Notes under the pieces: generated by a model
Database searches by the model: none
What the model saw: the letters and a program-made list of their open reading frames with translations, nothing else
What the model was told of the DNA's origin: nothing
Position numbers and translations under genes: made by a program
Source of the DNA: Plutella xylostella
Taxonomy: Eukaryota; Arthropoda; Insecta; Lepidoptera; Plutellidae
Reading direction: 5' to 3'
DNA: 64,000 bases
NCBI RefSeq assembly: GCF_932276165.1
Contig: NC_064004.1
Coordinates: 1,250,001 to 1,314,000 of the forward strand
In this document: positions 53,373 to 64,000 of the stretch, in pieces
Numbering within the stretch: the stretch's first letter is position 1
Layout: every line of letters starts with the position of its first letter

Positions 53373-53630
53373 ACTAAAGTCGTTAAAATATAATAGGCCT
53401 GTTTGGACAGCTACACAAATTTTCTATTTACTCTTGATTTACTTGATGAAATACATAAAAGGCACAACATAATCTGGCTTATTATTTAACGGCCGAAAGA
53501 AAAAATAACTTTTACAGCACGAAAAGTTACTTATTGTGCAGATTTTTTATGATTTAGGTTTGACACCAGCCGTCATCCCATACATTTTGGAGCTGTCCAA
53601 ACGGGCCTCTTATATTTCGACGACTGTAGC
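53373..53630. mobile_element. MITE, GTCGTCGAAATATAATAGGC family, copy 2
   Basis: Right end GAGCTGTCCAAACGGGCCTC then TATATTTCGACGACTGTAG; left end slightly worn (AAGTCGTTAAAATATAATAG). Confidence 0.72.
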
Positions 53631-54300
53631 GATTCAGTCTAGCGTCAGTTTTTGCCTGTCCAGATGAAGTACATAATAATAAGGTACTTAGTACATACGT
53701 CACTGGAGGAAGCTCCTATCGTGCCCCCCATGTTTTTCTGCCATCGATTTAGATTTTGTAGGTTTGGCTACTGACGAAATGTATTTTGATTTAGTTTTAA
53801 AGCGGGTGTCACGTTTGCGGGGCAATCCTGCGTGCGTGATGAAATCCGCACGATATTAAAAGCCTAACACAGACCTTAACTTCAAGTATCACGATGCCTT
53901 TTGCAAGACTCTTGTAAAGTGACTTTTCGGTCTATGAATCCGGACTTTCGGGGGGATGATTTTTTAGATACTCTGACTAAATATTCTCCTTGTAAATATT
54001 CCACGTAGATTTATTAAAACTTACATAATAAAACTATAACCATAATAAATGTAATATTAGTATGTGTTTAAAACTTCATCAAGCCAAGGTACGCGACTAT
54101 TTTGAATGTAGAGTCATAAATACCACCGTACATTTTAACTTGCTCTACTGTTTCCTATTTCAACACATGATATTGGCGGAATTTACTGTGATAGCACAGT
54201 ACAAGTGCCATACAAAACAAGAATAGAATAGAAATAAACCATTGACATATATATTACTGCGTAAGGACAGGCCCAACCACTCAAGAAAATGGCACCCGCA
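53631..54300. other. Gene-free stretch
   Basis: Nothing recognised. Confidence 0.4.
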
Positions 54301-54334
54301 CGTTGGCCCTAAAATAGACATTTTAGGGCCAACG
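54301..54334. repeat. Perfect 15-bp stem, 4-nt loop hairpin
   Basis: CGTTGGCCCTAAAAT, AGAC loop, ATTTTAGGGCCAACG. Could be a tiny foldback element or a hairpin RNA; nothing decides. Confidence 0.8.
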
Positions 54335-55965
54335 GTCCTCAGTCGACAGTTGTCTGTGACGGAGAGATGAGTCTTTGTTTCTTGTGATAAATATGCCTAT
54401 TTTTGTTGTGAAAGGCTAAAAAACTATGATACGAAGGTCAAAAAGGAATATGGAATATCGTATCATCCTTAATTAATAAATAAACACATTTTAAAGCGAT
54501 AATTATTTTACTACCAAAGTCTACAATGGCCGCACGATGTAACCTTGTACGGACGTCCGCATGCAACTCACTCATATTATTATGTACCTAACTGTCCGGT
54601 GACGGTAAAATATGAACGCACGTACAAGGTTGCGTCGTCAGGATAAGTAGCTCAGCTCTGACATAGTTCCAACAAATTATGACAGATGGCAGTTATTTTG
54701 CTTGTATGAAGAAGGTTTGAGTAAAATGTTCTGAAGGGCGTATCCTTCCTTTTGAAATCATTGAAATAAACTGACAAAATGTGCTTTACCCCATCCCTAA
54801 GCGTGTCAGCCATGTTGTTTTCCCTCACCAATGATTGGTAGCCAATTATCAGATCCGGCGGAGATCCAGTAATTACTCGACCAATAATAATTATAATTAA
54901 TTAAGCTACCATTTTTATTAGCCGCTGCCGGCCACAGATTCTGGAACTGCTGTTTGTCAAGCCAGAGTCATCTGTCAGTGCGACAAATACAGGGTGGTTT
55001 TTTTGTGACGTTCTGTTGATAGGTCAATGTACTCGCCATAGGATAGGAACAAATCAGTCGTTTCATACCTTATAACCTTATCAATGTTAAAAGCCCCCGA
55101 CATCAAAACTAAAAGTCGCATAACTTTTGAACGACTAAGCCGATTTTCATAAAATATAGATATGAACACTCACACACATAGTTACCATACAATCTCCAGT
55201 CTATATAGTCCATCGCGAGGGTGTCCCACTCTTTCCAGTTCATGGTCTTCACAAAACAGCCCCATGCATACTTTGCCCTATATCCCATAATGGGGAAACT
55301 GACATAAAATTCGAGTACTCCAATCATTATATTACTTTATGTAATACTGAATTATCCATATTTTATGTTCTCAGCGAAGCTATAGAGTTAGGAATCTTAA
55401 TAATTATATTCATGAATGATTTTTTTTATTGAAAATATTTTTTTTATTGACGAAGCCACAAATCGTTTTTGCCAATATTTTCCTGAATATGCATACAATA
55501 AGGGTTTTTCTAGCTTTTTCGTGATACTAGTAGGTATAAGCTATGTTTTTTAAATATTTTTTTATAGGTTAGATCTAAAGTGTACTTACATAACTTCGTA
55601 AAAACATAACTTTCATGTTCAGAATTTGCCATTGTCAACCTGAAACTAAAATACTTATTATTATTTTTGGTTTCAACTCTAGACGCTCCTAACTCTGTGT
55701 TTAACCCGTCAAATGGATCCACATCGTCGGACTTAAGGCTATAAACATTTTACGGGCGACTTGTGGGGCGTCACTATTTAATGGTGTATTGTAAACATCA
55801 GCGCCTCAAGTTTATTGCTCTTAATGATTTTCTAATGAGCTTAGATTTTCAAGTGTTTATTGTTTTTTATTATTACTGAATGAGCCTTTTCGTTTTTTTA
55901 AATCTATATCTAATCTATACCTAAGCACGAATTTGAGACTGTATGACAATTCAGATCATCACATC
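54335..55965. other. Gene-free stretch
   Basis: An inverted pair around ACCTTGTACGGACG (54541) and CGCACGTACAAGGTT (54616) hints at another MITE. The small - strand frames at 54975-55722 have no domain. Nothing else recognised. Confidence 0.4.
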
Positions 55966-56036
55966 ACCATCATCTGACCCCAGCCTAGAGAGAGCCTGTA
56001 ATATGGGTATCGGACAGCTGATATATCTACACACAC

Positions 56037-56251
56037 ACACACACGCACTCACGCCTTGTACTAATGTACTCCCTTGCGGGGTAGGCAGAGGTGCATTGCT
56101 GCACCCACTTTTCGCCAGAGTGTTATGTTAGTCCCAATGTAATAGGGGGCGGGCCTTTTGCTATTTTACGGGCACATCCAAGACCCGAGAACAAATATCT
56201 GTGTTTAAACAAATATCTGCCCCAGCCGGGAATCGAACCCGGGACCATCGG
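56037..56251 (-). mobile_element. SINE family B, head truncated, nested
   Basis: Body and tail next to an AC repeat at the left; stops at GGGACCATCGG, so the A box is missing. Confidence 0.75.
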
Positions 56252-56287
56252 TACACAAATATATGTATAGATAGATACATATATTTG

Positions 56288-56405
56288 AAATACAATAATC
56301 TTTATTTGCACACCAAAACAAAACTTAAATCTAACTTAAATAACAGTGATGCACAAATGGCGGTCATATCGCTAAAAGCGATCTCTTCCGGACAACCGTT
56401 GTAAG
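56288..56405 (-). mobile_element. LINE 3' tail, GCGATAAGACCGCC type, inverted
   Basis: CAATAATCTTTATTTGCACA then GGCGGTCATATCGCTAAAAG; same family as 37915-38045. Confidence 0.55.
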
Positions 56406-56530
56406 AAAAGAACTAAACATAAGAAATACATACAATATATTAACACCAAGACCCGAGTAAAAATATCCGTCTTAAAACAAATATCTGCCCTGTCAGGGGA
56501 TCGAACCCGGGACCTTCAGAATAGCAGTGA

Positions 56531-56785
56531 GGGTCCCTACAATCGTCGAAATATAATAGGCCCGTTTGGACAGCCACACAAATTTGCTATTTACTCTTGA
56601 TTTACTTGATGAAATACATAAAAAGATACATAATCTGGCTTATTAATTAAGGGCCGAAACAAAAAAGAACTTTTAAAGCACCAAAGTTACTTATTGTTTA
56701 GATTTTTTATGATTTAGGTTTGACACCAGCTGTCATCCCATACATTTTGGAGCTGGCCAAACGGGCATATTTCGACGACTGTAGT
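56531..56785. mobile_element. MITE, GTCGTCGAAATATAATAGGC family, copy 3
   Basis: AATCGTCGAAATATAATAGG to GGCATATTTCGACGACTGTAG. GTCCCTAC occurs at both borders, a possible 8-bp duplication. Confidence 0.75.
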
Positions 56786-57352
56786 AGTCCCTACTCCCTA
56801 ACCACTACGCCATTCGGTCGTCAGTACATAAGTATATACCGGTGAAACACATAACCCACCTTTTCGCTCAAGCCCCCAATTTTAGCCTACACCTACACCT
56901 GTAAAATGTGGGTCGCAGGTTCATTACCCAGCGGTCTCCTCTAAGTGCATACGGAGCGAAGCATCTTAAGTGCCTCTTAAGTGTGTTAATTTACTTAAAC
57001 ACTCCACTATGTTGTGCCGAAGAGTAATTAAGTGACGTCTATAAGGTGATTAGCTTCTGAATTTGATGGTTTGGTTTGGCAACGCCGCTGCTACTAAGTG
57101 CCAATCATTGTATTTTGGGAATTTATATAGGATTTAAACCATTACGGATCACGAAAGAAAAATATAGTATAAAGGGAACCTGAATTTATCTTCTCTGTGC
57201 ATTTTCAATTTGGCAATGGCAGGTGGTACTTTTTCTATGTTCACGAGTGTATTTTCTTGTATTCGAAAGAGCCTACTAAGAACATTAACCTGGCCGAAGT
57301 AAGAACCTACCTTCAAGTAGACAAAATTTCAAGTATTTTTCGTTTGTTTCAG

Positions 57353-57424
57353 AGATCTGCAAGGGAACAACATAACCATCATTTTCCAAAGCGACTTTCA
57401 ACATTTGAAATCGTTGAAAATACT
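57353..57424 (+). CDS. slit: slit, coding exon 2 (first LRR)
   Basis: 72 nt between a TTTGTTTCAG acceptor and a GTAAGT donor. With the split codon from exon 1 it reads I-DLQGNNITIIFQSDFQHLK and SLKI(L), a canonical 24-residue leucine-rich repeat L-x-L-x-x-N-x-I. The LQGNN...FQ-x-L wording is what insect slit has as its first repeat after LRRNT. It starts and ends with a codon split 2+1, as the next two exons do. Confidence 0.87.
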
Positions 57425-57654
57425 GTAAGTATCTGCATAATCTGCAAATATAACATTTGCTTCTCAAAATCATGAAGTACCTACTAAGTCTGTCCCTTCT
57501 TAGCATCTTATTTTAACCCTTTCATTTTACGGGGCGAAAAACAATGAAAACCATGTATAATTTAGGATTTAACTTAATGATTAAATAAAATTATATTTTG
57601 TTAATCTAGATTGCCATTATCAACTGTCTATTCTCAGTAAAATTTTGTTCACAG
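57425..57654 (+). other. slit: slit intron 2, 230 nt
   Basis: GTAAGT ... TTGTTCACAG. No repeat elements. Confidence 0.8.
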
Positions 57655-57726
57655 ACAACTATCAGAGAACCAAATACACACGATCGAGAGAGACGCCTTC
57701 TTGGAACTCAACAACTTGGAGCGACT
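57655..57726 (+). CDS. slit: slit, coding exon 3 (second LRR)
   Basis: 72 nt, acceptor TTCACAG, donor GTAAGT. Reads L-QLSENQIHTIERDAFLELN-NLER(L). The ENQIHTIER stretch agrees with the second repeat of slit (DNQIHTIER in the fly protein, from general knowledge). Confidence 0.88.
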
Positions 57727-57918
57727 GTAAGTACGCATTGCAACCTTTATTAAAAATGCACCACATAACAAAGTCACCCCGAATAGAAAAACGTCACTGG
57801 CAGCGCGCTGACCAATCAGCGCGCGCGGTCGCAGCGCTCCCATCCGTGAAAAGTGGCCTTGTCGCGACGCACGCAATAACAATAATCGTTGTTCTCCCTA
57901 AATCTGTTTCGATTACAG
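57727..57918 (+). other. slit: slit intron 3, 192 nt
   Basis: GTAAGT ... TTCGATTACAG. No repeat elements. The + frame at 57645-57968 that reads through it is a different frame and is an artefact. Confidence 0.78.
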
Positions 57919-57990
57919 GAAACTCAACAATAATCGGCTTGGCCACATTCCAGATGGTCTGTTTCTGAGGTTGAGACACTTGCAGCGATT
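57919..57990 (+). CDS. slit: slit, coding exon 4 (third LRR)
   Basis: 72 nt, acceptor GATTACAG, donor GTAAGT. Reads (L)-KLNNNRLGHIPDGLFLRLR-HLQR(L). LNNNRL-x-x-IP is the third-repeat signature of slit. The following exon is not in the window, so the protein is partial at its 3' side. Confidence 0.87.
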
Positions 57991-58478
57991 GTAAGTAGAT
58001 GGCGTGGGTTTAAGTTAAACGCCTAGCCATTGGTTGTTGGTCTTCCCCGCTACAGTAACCGTGCCCTGTCCATAGAGAATCTTTCGTAATCATAAAATAA
58101 CCAACGCTTTTTTTTCTGGGACGAGTTTTGCAATCGATTTTTAAAACCTGATTTGTGTCCTCTTAAAGATGGCATTTGATAAATTAATCGCGGCCATTTT
58201 TCAATCAGTCAATGTTTTAAATGAATGTAGGTATGCTCTGAGCATTAATGGTGGTAATTCATCAAGAATGAAAGTGAATAAGTTAGTACATAAATAAATA
58301 AAAGCAATCTTGTATGCCATATTGGTCACTTTAACCGATAGTTTATTTATAAAATAAATAATGTTATTTCTTGGAAATTTTTCAAATTTTTTGTAAATGT
58401 AAATAAATCACTCACATAACTATTTGGCTTCTTCCTTGCGACTGCAATGAAACCATTAATGTAAATTAACTTCAAATT

Positions 58479-60730
58479 TCGTCACCTTAAATCGTAAACC
58501 GCCTAACTCCACTTTTTGGCGAAAATGACTTTTTGGTATCAATAGAAGCGTTTTTTCAAGGCGCATCTACTCGTATTACTCGTAAATCGATAAAAAATCA
58601 GAATTCTGAGAAAATTTAGTTTTCGTTTTCCTCCTAACTCTAAGTCGTGATTTTTAAACAATAAAACCTCGTAACTCCTCCTACTCCCATACAACGAGCG
58701 ATGTAGGCGGGAGTGAACGTACATTTTTGCAATAAAACTATGAGTTTGGCTTTGTTTTTATTACTACATAAATAAATTATAGAACTTAACATTCTTATTG
58801 ATCAATTTATAGTTAAATTTTGCTATTTTTTTAGCAATATTATGCTCTTAAATTAAAAGTTACGCGTATATCACAAACAAAATATTTTGTATATTTTGGT
58901 TGGAATCAGCACTTTACTACATACTAATATAGGTTTTTTGCAAACAAGGCAGGGCGGCTGCTGCAACCCGTTGCTGACGAATCCATGGCTCCTCTAACCG
59001 ATCTCATCACAGTCATTCTCTTCGACTTGACAAGATAGGTGCTCCTTGAAGGGCAGTAGATTGCACGGCACCCGTATAGATGCGATGGACTCATTTGCGA
59101 GGGCCCTCAGATTTGTAAGTAGCCCGTGCACTGCATGGCGTGTAGAGCACCAGCTACTCTTTGATTCTGGGAAACTAACATCTTGCAATGCTCCTTGAAT
59201 GACCAGCAACTATCTACGACTAGGCTGAGGTAGCACATGTGCCGTTCTATAGCAATATGAACCTCACTAACCCGCACTGACAGATTTGTTGGCTCCCTGC
59301 TCATTAGGAGTTTGTAGGATATCAGGAGGGGCGCTGTTTTAAGGCCTAAAAGGTGGATCAGGCCACTATCGTCTTTGATAAATCATTCTCGATAGACGCT
59401 CTCTCAGCCATCTTCAATGTGACACACATTGAAGATGAAGATCAGCAGAATGAATTGTGCTAACGCCTTTTGCGAGCTTCATTTGCAGGACAGTATTGTA
59501 TGCCAAGTTACATTGCAGAGGTGGCCAAGACCGACCCCTGTAAAACTCCACAACTGACCTCCTTCTGCGAACATTAACCCTCTCTTATCGGGTAATTATT
59601 GTACCAGTTGGACCTCTGACTATTTGCTGGAGGTAGGATCGGCCGATGGTATTCAAGAGAGGCCCTGAAGGTTCCTCAAGGGATAGAGTTGAACGGGTAC
59701 ACCATGTCTAATCCTTGGTCTAATCTAACACCCAGCGCAACTATCCCCGCAGTTCACATCCTGCTCCGACAGTGAACGAACATAGAAGTACTTCTACTAA
59801 TACGTATTGTATCCACTATCGATTGTACATTTCGTAATCCAAACTGTCAATCCAAACCCTTCATCCAGGGGTGTCACTAATTTAAAAAGCTTGTCAGCCT
59901 CTTACAACAGGCAGATGGGTCTGTACATAGAAAAAGAATCTGCAGGACTGCTTTCTTTCTTCAGGAGCTTTAACGTGGCCTCGTTTCAGTCAGTGGACAC
60001 CTCACTGGCACTCTGGCTGCTGTTCAACAGACAGATAAACTTTCTGTACAAACCAGCTTTAAGCGCCAGCACTCACACGTGGTCTGGTATTCCATCGGGG
60101 CTAGGAACAGTCTTTGCGCTCCGTTCCAACTCTAGATCCGCCACTCCTTGCTCGTCAGATGATAGAATAGAATAGAATACTCTTTATTTTTCACCATTAA
60201 AGAAAACGTGATGATGTTCCTAGTCCCTGGGAAACAGCGTGCTTACCACCAGGGATTCAACGGCAACGGTGGGACCATGGCCTCCTAGTACTGATTTATG
60301 TTTTCTACTGCTTATATCGATGACTGCTGATTATATAATCATTTTATTAAGTACATCAATAATACTATAAATTTGAAGTAATAGGAAAAGGTAAGTAGAT
60401 TTATCTATATTTGAACAGCGTAAGTCCATCAAAGAGAACAATATTTTTCATAATCAAAGTCCGAAAAACTCGTATTTCCAGGAAAAACACTTATCTCCAA
60501 TAATAGTATTCACATAGAGATTGGGAAAAGATCGTAAGTCCATTTTATGTATTAAGCAATAAAAATAAATAATTTTTCATAACGCCGTTGAATGCGCAAC
60601 CACTTTTTTAGTCTAGTATCAAAAAAACATTAGGGGGTATCCTAAGTAGAAGTACAAAATAAACAGTTTTTTTTGTCTCCTGTAAAATTTGCTCGCGTGG
60701 AGTTGGGCGGTTTACGATTTAAGGTGACGA
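58479..60730. mobile_element. 2.25-kb element with 34-bp terminal inverted repeats
   Basis: Left 58479-58512 (TCGTCACCTTAAATCGTAAA, then CCGCCTAACTCCAC) and right 60697-60730 are inverted with one mismatch in 34 bases. Flanks are T-rich (TT / TTT), so the target duplication is short or unclear. No transposase frame is visible. The middle is an R1-like RT pseudogene in reverse orientation plus a LINE tail. Confidence 0.75.
58980..60175 (-). pseudogene. R1-like LINE reverse transcriptase pseudogene
   Basis: On the - strand, with several stops and shifts, one reads PSPDGIPDHV, ALKAGLYRKFICLLNS, EATLKLLKKESSPADSFSMY, RPICLL and EADKLFKL near 59870-60130. Further on are VSEVHIAIERHMCYLSLVVD and SCWSFKEH (59180-59270). 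These are R1-clade landmarks: PGPDGIP, LLKK...YRPICLL, YLG-x-x-x-D-x-x-W-x-F-x-x-H. The AGAATAGAATA-bordered CTCTTTATTTTTCACC at 60165-60200 belongs to another inverted LINE tail beside it. Confidence 0.68.
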
Positions 60731-63700
60731 TTTATTTCTGTTGTCTTCACCTACTTTGAAGGAATGTGGAAGAACGTTTGTAGAGTAGTAGGTACTTAGT
60801 AAATTCTTCATTAATTTATAAGTAAAAATACAACTTACTCTGATTGGCTGATTGAAAAATGATTTTTTATCATTGCAAAACCCGTTACCAAAAGTCTAAA
60901 TTTGTCCTAAACTCCAAATTGCGACCCCAAAAATCGAATATAATCGTTTGCTTTCATCCTATAATGGGTATCCATAATGTTCATACCCCCATAATATTCA
61001 ACCCCAGAAAAAACTCTCATTTAGTTTTTTTTACAAAATTGGCAAATCTTTTCTTTAGGGTCTGTCCGCTTTTCCCCAATTTTGGGGTAATTTTTCCCTT
61101 CGGTGTCAGCTAACCCCAATGTGTTGCTAATTTTCCTAGCACATGGTAACATTGAGAAAGCTTTTGTGTGAAACAAGTATTTTTAGAATATTGTACCCCA
61201 CATTATGTTTTTAGTGCTAAGTAAGTATTTAAGCTAGACTATAAATATTGTATTTTATATATTATGAAAAACAAATCGCGTAGTTATAAAAAGCCAGACG
61301 ATTGAGTGTTTTTTTACTGAAAGTTATATAAGTAATGACTCGTTATTTGTGCGTTTTTGTTTGTAAAAGGTATACTAAATTTCCGGAATAAACTCTCTAG
61401 GTGAATCTTGCTCTTTATTAATAACGTTATGATGACAATACAAATATTGTAAACTGATGTCTAAAAAGTACATAGAGCTTCCATTATGTTATTGTTTTTT
61501 AGACGTTTCCTTATGTCTGCTAAGTAAAGTTGGGTTGCAGTCATCAAATATGTATGGGATTTCAAATGTCAAAAAACCAATAATATAATGGACAGAGTAT
61601 ATAGATATATAAAAAAAGTATCCCTATAGATAAATAAAAGTAATTAGGTAGGAACTACCGAAGTAAATAAAATATATTATGAGCCAGATCGCCACCGTCA
61701 CTGCGGAAGGCGTCTCTCTAGGTAAGCATTAACCTACAATAACCCCAAAAACGTTGCTACCTATATACTCAAAAGGATCTAAATATAATAAAAATATGAG
61801 TCAGAAAAAGGACACTAGACATAAAAGGTCAAAATTTCCATACCTCACAAAGACATAACAGCGAAAGCCGGATACGATGCGAGTCTCAGTAATAGGATCA
61901 AAATCGTTTAAGTACACTACAATGTAACCTATTTCGATTGGTCAAGCGATCGTGCCTAATAGTCTAGGGAGGGGATTATACGATTGAATCGTAATGTCGA
62001 TTTGTTAAAACGATTTCATTGATGTTTACTCGCGAGTTTGTTTCGTGCGATAAGCTTCGATTGTGTTTGTTCAGGTGATGTTGTTTTTTATTAGACTTTT
62101 TTGTTTGGATTCTTAACGTAATAAACTATTTTAGTAATCTGTTTTAATAACATGTTTGTATGAAATAATGCACGCCAGTCACAAGTGTCATATGCAAAAA
62201 TATAAGTACATTGACCGTCTATTTTGCCCAGAGGATGGCACAGTATTTATATTATTTATAACCCAACTTATTACATTAGTCTGTAAATAAAACTGCCTAA
62301 AAGAGAACTGAGTAATAATTTACATCTACGTAAGTAGTAGTAGTAATTCTTGCCCCACTAAACTTGGTTCTTTACTAACTATAAGGTCTGAGTTTTTGTA
62401 CTAATAATTTGTTGTCTATTAGAGAAACGAAAGCCCATCACTAAAGTCCAAAACGCCAGACCCTTTGGCCCTGGGCACATCACAGATTATAATGTAGGTA
62501 AGTACTCTGTGTCACCAGCTCTAGGCGCAATGATTTATGCTCTGTGAACTGTTAAACTGGAACGGATGCCCAAACTTATTTGACGTCTTAGTGCGACCTC
62601 CTTGCTCTGAATAAGTAGGGTATTCGAGACATAAAATTAAATAAGAAGAATTTTGTATTCAGCCTGGATTATTAAAAAGTTATCTTGAATTTTGAGAAGT
62701 TTTTCACAAAAGACACATTCCACCTTTTTAGTAGTAAAAATATGAAAAAATATTTTTTTTAAAGTTCTTCGTATACCTACCTAGGTACCTACCTAAAATA
62801 AACCATTTTCAGTGTACTTATTTCAATGTAAATACGTGGTAAATACCTACGTATTCCAATAGAATAGAGTCCAGTGAAATACATCTTGTACTGTGTACTC
62901 CAGGGTATTTTAAATAGAGTTTATCTTAAGCCAAAAGGGAATCGACAACGGTTTTTTATGGATTTCCAAAAGTTATTCACAAGACAAGCCGAGTTATCCC
63001 CTTTTGGGTTTACTAGTTACCACTTTTACAATATTCTATACTGTAACTGTAACATAAAGTACGATTTTCAGACAATCCACGGGTAAAATGGTATGAGAAA
63101 ATACTTAATAATAATACCTACCTTTACGTAGACCGTAGGGGATATGCGTAGGGGATGGCCAGGTGCATGTACTTACACCCCCACAGAGAGTAGAATACCT
63201 ACCTTTCTTTTTTAAAAACTGCAATCAAACGGTCGATGAGAAAATATTTTCCGCCAACCGCTAAAGTACTTATTATTTTCAATATTGAAAAAAAACTTTA
63301 CTTAGCTAATAGTTAAGTTTAAGAATCAAGGTCCAAAAGTAATTCTAAATGTCAAAGTTGTACACCGAGCAATGCAACTGAATATAAAAACCCAGAACTA
63401 CATAAATATAAATATACTTACTATTTTTTTCACTTCGAAATTTCTATGCAATTTCTGTAACGTTCAGCTGGCAACCCTCGCTTCGTAAGACGCCATATAT
63501 TTCCACAATCCCTCTCGCATCACTTCCTTGTAAGCGCATTTTCACAAAGCGTTGCCTCCATGACTCGCGCTTGACTGAAGCTGAAAGATTCAAAGGAATT
63601 TCACTGAAAAAGCTGCACTGAAAAGGCTCGCATGGATAAGTTTTGCGAAAATGGTTTATAGGTTAGCCCGAAATGAAACGTCATTCTTGCCGCGCTTTTG

Positions 63701-64000
63701 AAATACCGGAGCTTGTTTTTTTTCCAAGGTGCAAAGGGTGCGGTTTTACAGCCAATTATTCGATACCAGTAACAGAATACAACATCATAATATTATTATG
63801 GCCGTTACTTTTAAACTAAATTTGGTCCAACGTGTAGTGTAGGTATTAATATTAGCAATACTTAGTACCTATTTACTCAAATGAAATTAGAAACAAAGGC
63901 CACCTTAGTTATTTATCTGACTAGACTAGGAGTTGACTAGATCTGTGTAAAAATAATAAAAACGACTCAAGTAAACATAAATGTGATGAAATTATGTACT
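60731..64000. other. Unrecognised intronic stretch
   Basis: AT-rich, no repeats of the families above. Small frames at 60859-61113 and 62874-63086 have no domain, signal peptide or splice context that I trust. Confidence 0.45.

Larger units (their letters stand above)
55968..56821 (-). mobile_element. SINE family A broken into four pieces by three insertions
   Basis: Pieces at about 55968-56036, 56252-56284, 56446-56530 and 56786-56821 follow one another in family A order. Between them lie a truncated family B SINE (56037-56251), an inverted LINE 3' tail (56288-56405) and a GTCGTCGAAATAT-type MITE (56531-56785). Confidence 0.72.
30814..57352 (+). other. slit: slit intron 1, 26.5 kb
   Basis: Bounded by GTAAGT at 30814 and a TTTGTTTCAG acceptor ending at 57352. 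A long first coding intron is common in slit genes. It holds most of the mobile elements of the window, listed separately. No coding exon in slit register is seen inside. Confidence 0.8.
57991..64000 (+). other. slit: slit intron 4, start (over 6 kb)
   Basis: Begins GTAAGT at 57991 and runs off the window. I looked for a further 72-nt LRR exon behind each CAG acceptor and found none. Holds the inverted-repeat element at 58479-60730. Confidence 0.65.

Noticed and set aside
57197..57475. 92-codon + strand frame over slit exon 2
   Set aside because: Different frame from the LRR exon and it runs through the splice sites.
57645..57968. 107-codon + strand frame over slit exons 3 and 4
   Set aside because: Not the LRR frame; it reads through the intron between two well-supported exons.
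59807..60175. 122-codon + strand frame
   Set aside because: It is the antisense of the R1-like RT pseudogene, whose landmarks are on the - strand.
61681..61725. Possible slit exon GCCACCGTCACTGCGG before a GGTAAGC
   Set aside because: No acceptor in register and the translation does not follow the LRR pattern.

Overview
The window looks like nuclear DNA of a moth or butterfly (Lepidoptera). It is AT-rich, almost free of long host reading frames, and packed with element families typical of lepidopteran genomes: Helitron-like elements with an embedded TCTG microsatellite, tRNA-headed SINEs, RTE and R1 type LINE remnants, and many short inverted-repeat elements. I see no bacterial operons, rRNA genes, CRISPR arrays or standalone tRNA genes. 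The assignment rests on element type and on gene structure, not on any search.

The one host gene I can support is the 5' end of slit, on the + strand. A 5'UTR/first coding exon (30514-30813) encodes a signal peptide and a cysteine-rich LRRNT cap. After a 26.5 kb intron come three exons of exactly 72 nt (57353-57424, 57655-57726, 57919-57990), each encoding one 24-residue leucine-rich repeat in the same splice phase. The joined frame is open and has the slit-type repeat order. The fifth intron half runs off the window, so only about 132 codons of a large secreted axon-guidance ligand are present.

Layout. 1-4550: nested short elements, a 185-bp tandem repeat and an RTE remnant. 4551-13293: a nearly intact BEL/Pao LTR retrotransposon on the - strand, with two LTRs that read as identical, a gag-protease-RT-RNaseH frame, an integrase-envelope frame, and a single in-frame TAG between them. 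13294-30510: LINE tails, SINEs and inverted-repeat elements, including a 1.7 kb LINE remnant with a restriction-like endonuclease C-terminus (23640-25212). 30514-30813: slit exon 1. 30814-57352: slit intron 1, holding most of the SINE and Helitron-like copies, a 492-bp hAT-like element and several LINE tails. 57353-57990: the LRR exons with short, clean introns. 57991-64000: start of the next slit intron, with a 2.25 kb element that has 34-bp terminal inverted repeats and surrounds an R1-like RT pseudogene; the last 3 kb hold nothing I recognise.

No undescribed multi-gene system is evident. The points most worth a second look are the young envelope-bearing BEL/Pao element with one stop codon, the 2.25 kb inverted-repeat element inside slit, a T-tailed SINE family that shares its head with a second SINE family, and one SINE copy with a 38-bp target duplication.
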